Of a stretch of DNA of 49,028 bases, positions 1-8,980 are shown piece by piece. Location of the stretch: assembly GCA_030430155.1 (NCBI GenBank), contig JAUIFV010000012.1, positions 1 to 49,028 on the forward strand, given 5' to 3'. The translations under genes were made by a program, and so were the position numbers. The stretch is from Gammaproteobacteria bacterium. GTDB taxonomy: Bacteria; Pseudomonadota; Gammaproteobacteria; Xanthomonadales; SZUA-5. Numbering within the stretch: position 1 is the stretch's first letter; every line of letters begins with the position of its first letter. The notes below the pieces were generated by a model. It worked only from the letters and a program-made list of their open reading frames with translations, was not told where the DNA came from and ran no database searches.

Positions 1-807
1 GTGATCAAAGAGATCGAGCGCCCTTCGATCCTCACCGACTACCGAGAGAAGAATGGGCAACCATCGATTGTCTCCATGCCCCCGGCGGTAAGCGCACCAA
101 ACGCCGTCTGGAGTCTGCTCTCTCCACCGGCCCTCGACGCATTCGGCCGTGTGAGTGCCGAACTTACCCCCCGCGGCCCCTACGACGGCGCGACACTCCG
201 CGTCTGGGCCGAGCAACAACCCCTCTTCAGCAAGCATCGAATCCAGACGCTCCCAGAACCGCGAGAGGGTCCATTTGTCAATACGCACTGCGCCCCCCTC
301 CCGAAGCGCAACATATCGAAGGAAGCCGCAGGGGTGGAGCCACTCATCCAATGACACCTGACGCGCGCCACCCGCTTCAAGCATCGCAGCCGTCTCCTCG
401 CTATTGACAGCGACGCGGACGACCACGTCGTCTGTAGGGAGTTCCTCCAACCGCGTGACCTCGGGTAGCACCGCGAGAGGACCGAGAAGTGCCGCACGTC
501 CGCCACCAATCTCAATCCAGCGAGGTTCTGCCGGCGTTATAAACGACTCATTCCCGATCCTCACCTCTGCACACTCGCCGAGCGCCAAGAGTTGATTGAG
601 CACCTGAGGCACACTGTCTACAGATACTTCGCCCGCGCGCAATTGGTCTCGAGCGTAATTTAGCAGCGATCTGCGCGGGCTGAGCCCCCACCGACCCATC
701 GCGTCCCGTATGAACTTCGCGATAGTTCGAGCGCTCGCGTTACCGATCGAATCCACATAGCCAAGTCCGCGCGCGAAATCGGTGCGTGTGAGTGTCGTAA
801 CGGTCAT
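1..807 (-). CDS. unrecognised third cistron of the helicase operon (partial, runs off the left edge)
   Basis: Reading the minus strand from the ATG at 807-805 gives 269 codons with no stop up to base 1, so the 5' end is complete and the 3' end lies outside the window. The start overlaps the TGA of the NERD-helicase gene (ATGA, 804-807), which implies translational coupling in one operon. The protein begins MTVTTLTRTDFARGL. Its first 100 or so residues look helical and could be a winged-helix or helix-turn-helix region (around LNYARDQLRAGEVSVDSV). A tract around WIEIGGGRAALLGPL and a Trp/Arg-rich C-terminal part follow. I see no catalytic motif and do not recognise the family. Its place behind two helicases suggests a specificity or accessory subunit, which is inference only. 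Confidence 0.75.
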   Translation of the reverse strand, partial: MTVTTLTRTDFARGLGYVDSIGNASARTIAKFIRDAMGRWGLSPRRSLLNYARDQLRAGEVSVDSVPQVLNQLLALGECAEVRIGNESFITPAEPRWIEIGGGRAALLGPLAVLPEVTRLEELPTDDVVVRVAVNSEETAAMLEAGGARQVSLDEWLHPCGFLRYVALREGGAVRIDKWTLSRFWERLDSMLAEEGLLLGPDAECRAVVGAAGGKFGTHTAECVEGRWREQTPDGVWCAYRRGHGDNRWLPILLSVVGEDRRALDLFDH

Positions 808-2540
808 TGCTCTGCTTCCGCCGCTGCCTGGGCCTTGATAATGGCTTCCCGACACTCGTCGCCGTGGACGATAGCGATCAATAACACTTTCGCGCGGGTG
901 CAGGAAACATATAGATCCTCGCGCCGGAAGAGGCGACTGAAGCCACCTAGGTCGTAGAGGATAGCCACCTCTGCCTCCAACCCCTTGAAGGATCGTGCTG
1001 TCGTCACAAGAACGCCTCCGCCACGCCGCCACTCTTCTGCAGAGGTAATAAGTGGTACACCATCTACGTCCGCCAAGTCGGCGAGGCTCCCCTTGTCCTT
1101 CGCGGCAGGGCCGATCACCGCAATCTGGCTCGGACTGACGTCATCGCGCCCAAGTAAAGACCGAAGTTCTTGGAGAACAAGACCCTTCTGTTGACGTTCA
1201 GATCCGGCTCGGAGGACTCGTGGCGGTCCGCCGATTGGCGCCCGAGGAAACGTGATGGGGGAAAGCGACAGCACTGATGCACTCGCCACTGCAATTCTGC
1301 GAGTATTTCTGCAGTTGATCGTAAGTTTGAAGCGCGCGCCAAACTCGATGTCTGGCCATTGCACTTCACCGCGAAGAGACTGGTTCGGATCTAGGAACGC
1401 GTAAAGCGGCCCTTCGGGATTGGATAGCAACGACTGCGTGAGCGCATACCACCATCCGAAACAGAAGTCCTGTGCTTCGTCCACGACGATGGCATCGAAC
1501 GAAGTCGCGCGCCCTTGGATATCGAGACTGAGGAAAGCCTGCTCCATGAGGCCTGGGACTTCGTCGTTCCAGAAGGTCTCAGTCTTTGGGCCTCGCGCCG
1601 TCGGTTCGAAAGGGATCCCCGCATCCGCGGCCAAACTGGACGCGAGCGCGTGGAAGTGCCTGACGACGAGGTGCTCTCGAAATGGAGCCGTCGCGGGGTC
1701 TTCCTCAACTTGGCGCCGGAGCCATGCGGCTAACTCTTTGTTATAGCAGACAAAGAGCGTACGCTTACGAAGACGCGCGAACGCCAACGCCCGGTTCAGG
1801 GCAAGAAACGTCTTTCCGGAGCCTGCGACGCCTTCTACCAATACGCGGTCCTCCACGTAGAGACCTTCGAACACTTGCGCCTGTGTCTCTGTCAGTTCGA
1901 GGAGTCGCTCTGAGGCCTTCGAGATGTCCGGCCCCACTGGGCGAACCAGGCGAAACTTCGGCATGAGGCAATCGTGGAGGAGCATTCGGTGGAGTTCAGC
2001 GCTAAGTGGCCTTGGGCTGCTAGTCCACGCGGCGAAAGCGGTCTCGATCGCCTGCGCCATCTCTGCGAGGTGGCGACGTGAGATGATAATCGCCTTGGCA
2101 CCGTTGTTGGGCGGCGCGCTCGTGTAGTCGAGGTGGGGGAACACGACAGCGTAGCCGTGCGCGAGAGTATCAGGTCGGATTCTGTGCCCAGAGCGCTCCT
2201 TGACGATGTCCATGAGCGCGTGCATGTTTCGCTGCGCTTGTCTGAACGGGTCCTTGAACTCGCGACAACCATTCACGCTGTTTCGAAACCATCGGTGGCC
2301 GTCGTGGCGCACGTCGCCGCCCTTTACCTCGAGCACGAGCATCCCTCGCTCGGGGTGAATGACCACGAAGTCTGCTTCTCCCTCTGCGAGCGCTTCGTCG
2401 CGCCACGGGCGTAGCCACGGGTAGGAGTGCAGGACGACGTAGTCGGGGCCCAATTGGTCGCGCAGGGCCACATAAACTGGCTCCTCTGACGCGTGCTCGA
2501 GTTGGGCCGGGTCAACGTCTGGCAACACCCTTGCCATCAT
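804..2540 (-). CDS. NERD nuclease-domain / UvrD-like helicase fusion
   Basis: 578 residues. The N-terminus carries a NERD (nuclease-related) domain with a PD-(D/E)XK-like signature: D57 in EADFVVIHP, then E71-V-K73 in LVLEVKGG. A superfamily 1 helicase follows: Walker A GVAGSGKT (237-244), Walker B with DEAQD (about 350-358), FLDPNQ (about 382-387), the NCRNTRRIA motif (about 409-417), TTARSFKGLEAEV and a C-terminal YVSCTRAK box. All key residues look intact, so a nuclease-helicase acting on DNA ends or foreign DNA is expected. The start (ATGATG) overlaps the TGA of the upstream giant helicase gene, and the 3' end overlaps the next cistron, so the three genes form one tight operon. NERD-helicases occur in many genomic islands; a role in phage defence is inferred from context. 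Confidence 0.88.
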   Translation of the reverse strand: MMARVLPDVDPAQLEHASEEPVYVALRDQLGPDYVVLHSYPWLRPWRDEALAEGEADFVVIHPERGMLVLEVKGGDVRHDGHRWFRNSVNGCREFKDPFRQAQRNMHALMDIVKERSGHRIRPDTLAHGYAVVFPHLDYTSAPPNNGAKAIIISRRHLAEMAQAIETAFAAWTSSPRPLSAELHRMLLHDCLMPKFRLVRPVGPDISKASERLLELTETQAQVFEGLYVEDRVLVEGVAGSGKTFLALNRALAFARLRKRTLFVCYNKELAAWLRRQVEEDPATAPFREHLVVRHFHALASSLAADAGIPFEPTARGPKTETFWNDEVPGLMEQAFLSLDIQGRATSFDAIVVDEAQDFCFGWWYALTQSLLSNPEGPLYAFLDPNQSLRGEVQWPDIEFGARFKLTINCRNTRRIAVASASVLSLSPITFPRAPIGGPPRVLRAGSERQQKGLVLQELRSLLGRDDVSPSQIAVIGPAAKDKGSLADLADVDGVPLITSAEEWRRGGGVLVTTARSFKGLEAEVAILYDLGGFSRLFRREDLYVSCTRAKVLLIAIVHGDECREAIIKAQAAAEAEQ

Positions 2541-5500
2541 GCATCCCCTAGCAATTGAAGTTGGCCGTCATCGAAGACACCTATGATTCGCCCGACGACG
2601 GACACATCACTTGCCAGCGCTGTCTCAAACCGGGGAGCCACCGCGGATTGGTATTGAATCTTCACCTTGGTCCCCTGTTTCAGCGCAATACCGAAAGTCC
2701 ACCGCTCTTTGGTAGCGTTGAAACCGCCTGTCGCGCTCCGGAGCAGTCGAGGTTCCGCGCCTTTCAGACTAGCGGAATAATCTCCGGATTCGGTTCGGGT
2801 GAATACAACCCAGGCTCCTTTAATGAGGGCCCCATGTCTCTTCTCGAATGTACTGTGAGTGAGTTGGGCAACGAACGCATCTGCAGGCACACCCAGGACC
2901 AAGACTCTAGCAATGGGTTGTGGGGGGCCGGACCCAGCCAAAGCGTCTAATGTGAAGACTGGAATGCCTTCCGATGATTCGGCCAAGAAAGGGGGAACTG
3001 CGGCACCGGCGCAGTCGGCAGAAAGAGCCCCCGTCGCCGACTTCACCGCTGCTGGGAGCGCTCGATCGACAAGCAACTGGTCGACGACAACGCAGTTGTC
3101 GCTCTCTTGGATTCGTAGCCGACCCTGAGTAGATCCTGCCTCCCCACGAGTCATCGGGTGACCAAGCACAACGACCCGGTCGTTGAGTTCAGGCAACATT
3201 AGCGCGCCATCGAGCGCGACCACCTCATGTCCAGCCTCTTCGAGATCCACCTGCAATGTGCGGAGCAAACGCGAGTCGTCTTCCGGCGAGATCGTGGGGT
3301 GCTCGCCGATTGCGACGTGGCGTAGGAAGGCCGCCCCCAACTTACGATCGAGATACTTGTGATCCCACTTGTTCTTGTAGCTGCGCATGCACTCATAGCA
3401 GGAGTGAGTGCACTCGCACGACTCGAGCCGTTCCATCGCGGTCTCGAAAAGGTGCTGAGGATAATCAACGGCCGATCGAACGAACCCGGCGCCTCCCGGA
3501 GTGAGGTCGTAGAGGTACACTTCGACGTGGCGCCCGGTACGCCCTTCGCTTGTCATCGCGACTCGGAACTCGGCGCCGATGTCCGACTCCTCGATGTCGA
3601 GCAACTTAGCGGCGGCGGATGCGAGCGCCTCCGCGACAGTGGTCAATACGATCTTGGCCGCGGTTGAGCCCGGCGGGAGGGTCACCGTGGCGCCGAGTTG
3701 AAACCGAAACAACGCGATGTCCGTCTCAAACTCGTTCCCGAGGACAACCACGGAAGGAGAATGGCTGCAACTCGCCCCATGCGGATGAAAGTCAGGGTTT
3801 GGTCGAGGGTGTCCCCCCTGTTGGAATTTGCCGGCTCCCCAGCCGTTCGGCTCAGCGCGACCGCAGCGAGGGCAATAGAGAAACCCAGGCTTCATCTGGT
3901 CGCGTGAACCCGTGTTGGTCAGCACGAGTCGCTGCTTAGCGGTCCACACCTCGAAGCCGGCGCCGTTCGGCGCTTGCTTCGTGGCCGCTGGTGGGCCGCT
4001 ATCTGTGAATGGTGCACTAAGCTTAGCGCGTGTGGGGCGCGTCGGAGTGGGGCTGTCTTCGAGCGGGAGTTCGGGGTCAATGTCCACAGGGTGCGCGAAC
4101 CCCGGCGGTCGGAACCAGTGGGCGCCTACCCCAAGGGATCCTGCCGTGCCGCATGCGGGACAGTCGAGCACCTTGCCCACGTAGTACTCGTCGCTTCGGC
4201 ATTCGACTCGCGCGTAACCGCAGCAGTCGCATTCGAAGTACACCTTCATTCGGCGCCAGGCCTGCCAGCATTCGCGCCGGCCAAAGGGCGTCCAGATCGC
4301 GAATGAATAGTGTCGCTCGCCGTCCACCCAAACCTCGCGGCCAGGCACGTAACTCGATAGTGCCTGGTTGAGCCCGAGTTGCGGGGAGTAACGGATCACT
4401 GCCTTGCGCTCGGTACTGGCGCTCGGCTCGAACACGTGGAAGGTCACCACGTCTGTGGGAAAGGCGTACCGCGGCAGTACGCCGCGGTCGAAGAGCCGGT
4501 CGAGCAACTTCTCTGGGTCCAGGCTACCCTCAGGCGCCTCTTCGGCCCGATCGTGGTCCACGGCGGCACCAGCGTCTCCAACGTTGGGCATATTCGGCGC
4601 ATCGAAGTCGATGCCCTCGTCCCAGTCCATCGCAAGGCCCGCGGCGGCCTCTTCGCCGCCGCCTTCAGCGATGAGTTCCTCTATTACAGCAGGAGAGAGT
4701 GTGCCGTCCGCGTCGGCGGCCTCCGCCGGGCCAGCTCCGACCTCACGCAGCGCGGCCAGCAGCCGCTCAGGGAGCGCTTCGACAAACGAGGGCTCAACCT
4801 TTAGAACGGCTGCTGGGACGACCTCACCCAGTGCCCCCCGAACGAGCGGGGCATTCTGCTCAAGCCACCGTTCAAGCCCGGCGTATGAGAATCCAGGGGC
4901 GCTTCCTCGACGGAAGTCATGGAGCATTCCGAGACTCTCAAAGACATTGGCGCTCACGTTGTCTTCGTGGTGGTCCGCGATCGCGTCCATCTGGAACATG
5001 CCCATCACTAGCGCAAAGCAATGGCGTCGCACGATCTCGAGGTTATCGAGGTTGAGGGCTGGATCAGGCACCGGGCCGCTCACCATGGCCGCTGGACTGG
5101 AATAGAACTCCTGGTCGTGGCTGTCAGCGCCGCAGTAAGTAACGACAGTCGATAGCGCAGATCCCCGTCGGCCGGCCCGGCCAGCCCGCTGCTGATAGTT
5201 CGCTCGGCCCGGCGGCACATTCCTCAGCGCGACTGCGGTGAGGCTGCCGATGTCTATACCGACCTCCATCGTTGTCGTGCACGAAAGGACATCGATCGGA
5301 CCCTCCTTTCGACCCTCAGGCCCTTCGACGTCGAGGTCTTGAAAGCGGAGTTCGTGCCACTCAGTTCTCCCGACCGCGGCGCTGTTGCTACTGTCATTCA
5401 GCGCAGCGGAGTGCTCTTCAGCGACGTAGGGATGTGGAGCGTAGTCTGGCTCAGCCACAAGTCGCTCGGCATGTCGCCGGAAATGCCCCTTGCGCGATCG

Positions 5501-8500
5501 GAACACCGGATCGGACGAGGGATCTAACGGCTGCGTCGACCCGCCACACGCGTGCTGGCCTCGCCGAATCCGGCAGCGGTCACCAGCGATCGGATTGTGA
5601 GGCTGCACCGTGGTGCAGGTTCCACAGCGACGCCATTCGACTCCATCCGTGGCGACACGCAGTTTGGCGGCACGAAGAATGAACCCGTTCGCGGTATGAC
5701 TCGTGCCAAACACCCTTGTGAGGAAGATTCCCCACTGCGTAGGGCTGGCGGCACTCCCCTTCAGGTTGGCGTTGAACCACTTTGTTCCGACGAGTTCCTT
5801 CACGAACAGCGGGAAAGTTTCCTTGGTCCTATTGATCTTGGCGCCTGTTCGCGCGTCGAGCCAATCGCTTGGCGTCGTCGGAAGGAAGAGCGAGTGGCTG
5901 AGCACCGCGTCGAAGATCCACAAATCCAGTAGTGCTAGCCGCCGCTGTTCAGGCGACAAGGCAATTGGCGCGGAAGGTGCCGGCAGTTCGTTGAGTTTGT
6001 CAACGTCTGTTTGATCGAGCATTGGCTGTATGGCGCCAAGCCCCAGCGCACTCAGGCCCGTGTGGGGATCCTTCAGCACGGGGTAAAGTGCGGACATCAG
6101 ATCCTTGTTAGTCCTGTACGTGTTCAATTCGGCTGAGCGGTCTAGGATCGCCTGGCCTGCTACCGGCGGCGAACTCTCTAGCAGTTCCTTGAAGAGTTGA
6201 AGGTCCTCCTCGAAATGTGGCGCCTGGGTTGGCCGTAGCGTCACCCCTCGGACCGCGCAGCCCACCAACAGCGCGGCATAAGAGTGTGCCAGCGAGACGG
6301 AATTTCCGTACCTGCGCTCCAACTCCGCCAAACCGTCAAGGATTAGCGGGCGGATGGCGTCTCGCATCGAGTATTGCTTGAGTTTGCCCGCGAGTCGCGA
6401 AGCGGCCTGTCTCCCATCAGAGAAGATCAGCGTCTTGCGACCCTGCAGCGGTGTACGTACCGTTGGTCTAGGGGGTTGCTCGAGTAGTTGGGACGACACG
6501 ATCTCCTGGAAGGGCTCATCACCCTTGGTTACGTGATCCATGATGTCCTCGCCCCGCGCGCTACATCGAGGACAACTGTGGAACGTTCCAGGCGGCGTTT
6601 TCTCCTGCCCAACTGGCGGAAGCCAAACTTCCCGCGCCTCTTGGTTTTGAGAGCCAACGCGGCCAGTGATTGGATCAAGGTATTTTAAGCGCGCCCCAGA
6701 ACCTGCCGGAGGCTCTTCAAGTGCTAGGAACACGGGCTGGACCACGCCGTCGACGTCATCAACTTCTCCCACGTCCTCCGCCCAGAGGTATTCCGGAGCA
6801 TTGGGGTCAAACGAAAATCCTTTGAAGTACGCCGAGCCACAGGATCGGCAAGTGTGCACCTCAAAAACTCGCGCACCACAAGCACAGGTCCTATGCGGCT
6901 GGGCGTAGAGCGCTCCCGTCGGTGGAAGGCATTCCCCCCACCGTTCCCGGCGCTCGTTAGGAATGCGTGAGCAATTGGGATCCGAGCATGCCCAGAGGCC
7001 CGGCAGCCCGCGAAAGAACGCGTGTGCGCGGGCCGCGAGCAGCGGCGCCTTGTCGTCGCTCTCCTTTGCGAGCGATGAAAGCTCAACAAGGCTGTTGGTC
7101 GCCGCGCGGGCAAGGTCCGACTCTACGTCGGGGAAGAGGCGCGCGCCCAGTTTTGAAGTTTCCTGCGCCGGTCCGATACCGGGCGGGTCTCGCTCGTCGT
7201 CTCCGTCTGATACTGCGCCGCTCGTCAGGTTCACCAGCCTCCCCGTTACGGGAAACTGGCTGAGCGCCCCGAAAAGCGCGTGGCCGACCGGGTCCGTTCC
7301 CTTAGGATTGGTGGTGCTAAGAGACTCAATGGATACTGAGGGATCTGCCAGCCGGAGCACAGGCAGTACGGCCTGGAAGCGTGAACTCAGCGGTCCCCGG
7401 TGAACGCGATTCAGATCCACGCCTGCCAGAGCAGTTGCGGTAGTGGTGTCTCCAGGGCCCGACGACTGAAAGGCTCGCTTAGAGCCAGTTAGGACCTGGA
7501 AACTATCTACGGGCTTCCCTGCGAGGTCCGACGCGAATTGCTTCGCGGCTTCAGCGTTGGAGAACGACGCACTAGTGCAGATTACTTGAAACTGCTCCAA
7601 AGGAAGTTCGAGCCGCTCACGGAGCCGGCGAATCAGCATTGCCACCTCGGTCCCTTGCGCACCGCGGTAGAGATGCGCCTCGTCCAGGACAAGGACGAGG
7701 CGTTGGTCCGGGTTGTCCTTGTAGTACGCAGCGGTGGCACGGAAGATCTCGCGCTCAATCGGGCGCAAAAGCATGTACTCAAGCATCGAGTAGTTGGTGA
7801 CGAGTAGATCCGGCACGCCCTCCTGCGCCTCGTGCCTGAGGAAAAGTTCGGGGTCCTCGTTGCGCTCGACGGTACGGACCCAGTTCCCCTCAGCGTCTTT
7901 CCACCTGCCCTTGCCAAGCCAGGCACTGATGCCGTCCTCCTTTTCGGGACTAGAAGATGGCTTTGCGGGCCACTTCCCTCGGCGCCGAAGTTCCGCGATG
8001 AGTTCGCGAGTCGCCGCGTCCTTCGCCGCGCCGTCTTCGAGCTTAGTGAAGAACTCGAGAGGCTCCTTTAATCTCGCCCAGTGCTTTGCGGTGTCTTCAC
8101 GTCGCCGGCCAGGGTAGAGCGTCCGCCCGGTGTAACGGGCGAACTTCATCGGTCGGCCGGCGCGATCAGTGAACCATCGTGACAGGTCGTTGCCCCCAAA
8201 CAGCACCCGAAGGCGACCGAGTTGGTCGTTGACTAGGGCGTTCATGGGGTATAGCAACAGCGCCCGCACGGCGCGCGTACCGAAGGACGGGCGCGTCGCC
8301 GCCTCTGCCGCGAGGCGCCCGAGGATCGGGAGGAGAAAAGTCTCCGTCTTGCCGGACCCAGTGCCCGTTGTTACGACGAGGTCGCGGGCGGGGGACGCCA
8401 ACGCGAGTTCCAACGCGTAAGCCTGATGGTCGTACGGCGGGTCGAACACTACCTTACGTCCACTCAGCCAGGTCAGCAGTTCCTTTACTTCCGGCGGTAT

Positions 8501-8689
8501 TGAGAGGGCCGCGTACTCGCGTGACGCCGCGTAGCGGGCGGTGCTCTCAATGTAGGGCGTCTGCGCGATCGCGCCCTGGCGAGCCAAAAGGTCGTCTCGC
8601 AATTCAACCAGCGCCGGATGAGACACGTGATAGGTAGACGTGATGTAGGTGCGCAGTGCTGCCGCGAACTGGTCCAACTCGACGTACAT
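2537..8689 (-). CDS. giant DEAD/DEAH-box helicase with C-terminal DUF1998 domain
   Basis: 2050 residues. RecA lobe 1 has Walker A TTGTGSGKTE (107-116), the PMNALVNDQLGRL box and a DEAH box (LDEAHLYRGAQGTE, near residue 335). RecA lobe 2 has TTTMEVGIDIGSL and motif VI QRAGRAGRRG near residue 1170. Between the lobes a long insert carries paired cysteines (ACSDPNC, CACG, CRSCGSAYF, about 575-640), likely a zinc-binding module. Near residue 1760 the cluster CECTHSCYECMRSYKN is the hallmark of DUF1998. This architecture is shared by the DruE protein of Druantia, by MrfA/YprA-like helicases and by DrmA/DrmB-related proteins of DISARM; size and fusion are closest to DruE, but I cannot assign it. The ATG has a good ribosome site (AGAAGG, plus-strand 8696-8703). 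It is the first gene of the operon. Confidence 0.9.
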   Translation of the reverse strand: MYVELDQFAAALRTYITSTYHVSHPALVELRDDLLARQGAIAQTPYIESTARYAASREYAALSIPPEVKELLTWLSGRKVVFDPPYDHQAYALELALASPARDLVVTTGTGSGKTETFLLPILGRLAAEAATRPSFGTRAVRALLLYPMNALVNDQLGRLRVLFGGNDLSRWFTDRAGRPMKFARYTGRTLYPGRRREDTAKHWARLKEPLEFFTKLEDGAAKDAATRELIAELRRRGKWPAKPSSSPEKEDGISAWLGKGRWKDAEGNWVRTVERNEDPELFLRHEAQEGVPDLLVTNYSMLEYMLLRPIEREIFRATAAYYKDNPDQRLVLVLDEAHLYRGAQGTEVAMLIRRLRERLELPLEQFQVICTSASFSNAEAAKQFASDLAGKPVDSFQVLTGSKRAFQSSGPGDTTTATALAGVDLNRVHRGPLSSRFQAVLPVLRLADPSVSIESLSTTNPKGTDPVGHALFGALSQFPVTGRLVNLTSGAVSDGDDERDPPGIGPAQETSKLGARLFPDVESDLARAATNSLVELSSLAKESDDKAPLLAARAHAFFRGLPGLWACSDPNCSRIPNERRERWGECLPPTGALYAQPHRTCACGARVFEVHTCRSCGSAYFKGFSFDPNAPEYLWAEDVGEVDDVDGVVQPVFLALEEPPAGSGARLKYLDPITGRVGSQNQEAREVWLPPVGQEKTPPGTFHSCPRCSARGEDIMDHVTKGDEPFQEIVSSQLLEQPPRPTVRTPLQGRKTLIFSDGRQAASRLAGKLKQYSMRDAIRPLILDGLAELERRYGNSVSLAHSYAALLVGCAVRGVTLRPTQAPHFEEDLQLFKELLESSPPVAGQAILDRSAELNTYRTNKDLMSALYPVLKDPHTGLSALGLGAIQPMLDQTDVDKLNELPAPSAPIALSPEQRRLALLDLWIFDAVLSHSLFLPTTPSDWLDARTGAKINRTKETFPLFVKELVGTKWFNANLKGSAASPTQWGIFLTRVFGTSHTANGFILRAAKLRVATDGVEWRRCGTCTTVQPHNPIAGDRCRIRRGQHACGGSTQPLDPSSDPVFRSRKGHFRRHAERLVAEPDYAPHPYVAEEHSAALNDSSNSAAVGRTEWHELRFQDLDVEGPEGRKEGPIDVLSCTTTMEVGIDIGSLTAVALRNVPPGRANYQQRAGRAGRRGSALSTVVTYCGADSHDQEFYSSPAAMVSGPVPDPALNLDNLEIVRRHCFALVMGMFQMDAIADHHEDNVSANVFESLGMLHDFRRGSAPGFSYAGLERWLEQNAPLVRGALGEVVPAAVLKVEPSFVEALPERLLAALREVGAGPAEAADADGTLSPAVIEELIAEGGGEEAAAGLAMDWDEGIDFDAPNMPNVGDAGAAVDHDRAEEAPEGSLDPEKLLDRLFDRGVLPRYAFPTDVVTFHVFEPSASTERKAVIRYSPQLGLNQALSSYVPGREVWVDGERHYSFAIWTPFGRRECWQAWRRMKVYFECDCCGYARVECRSDEYYVGKVLDCPACGTAGSLGVGAHWFRPPGFAHPVDIDPELPLEDSPTPTRPTRAKLSAPFTDSGPPAATKQAPNGAGFEVWTAKQRLVLTNTGSRDQMKPGFLYCPRCGRAEPNGWGAGKFQQGGHPRPNPDFHPHGASCSHSPSVVVLGNEFETDIALFRFQLGATVTLPPGSTAAKIVLTTVAEALASAAAKLLDIEESDIGAEFRVAMTSEGRTGRHVEVYLYDLTPGGAGFVRSAVDYPQHLFETAMERLESCECTHSCYECMRSYKNKWDHKYLDRKLGAAFLRHVAIGEHPTISPEDDSRLLRTLQVDLEEAGHEVVALDGALMLPELNDRVVVLGHPMTRGEAGSTQGRLRIQESDNCVVVDQLLVDRALPAAVKSATGALSADCAGAAVPPFLAESSEGIPVFTLDALAGSGPPQPIARVLVLGVPADAFVAQLTHSTFEKRHGALIKGAWVVFTRTESGDYSASLKGAEPRLLRSATGGFNATKERWTFGIALKQGTKVKIQYQSAVAPRFETALASDVSVVGRIIGVFDDGQLQLLGDA

Positions 8690-8980
8690 TAGTTAACCCT
8701 TCTGTTGTTGTTTCTTGATCACACAAACTTTTCGATGACCTCACTCACTTACGATATCTAAGACGATTCCAGCCAGATCCGCTCTTCGGCTTCCGCCTGC
8801 GGATCACGGAAGTCGTCAAGATCGCCACTTTCTTACTGTCGCTTGAAACTACGTTTCTCCCATTGAGAAGACCAAATATCACAATTGTGAGAACTGGCTC
8901 TCATCGAGGCTGGTTTTCGCGGAATGCCCCACGCTTCCGCGAGCGAACAGGTGCGTGTTGTCCGGCGAGCGCAACTTGAG
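8690..8980. promoter_or_regulatory. non-coding upstream region of the helicase operon with a 12-bp palindrome
   Basis: 291 bases without a convincing gene separate the broken gene at 8981-10293 from the helicase start. The region is more AT-rich than its surroundings. It contains the perfect palindrome TCACAATTGTGA at 8879-8890 and, just before it, a smaller inverted repeat (TTCTC/GAGAA, about 8855-8869). Either could be an operator for the operon. I cannot point to clear -35/-10 boxes. Confidence 0.35.

Noticed and set aside
1-354. Plus-strand coding frame at the left edge
   Set aside because: It is antisense to the minus-strand cistron that is coupled by ATGA to the NERD-helicase, and its product is Pro/Arg-rich with no motif.
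2537-8689. Assignment of the large helicase to DISARM or Druantia by name
   Set aside because: The architecture fits several families; DrmC/methyltransferase or DruA-D/DruH partners are not visible in the window, so only a general helicase-DUF1998 call is made.
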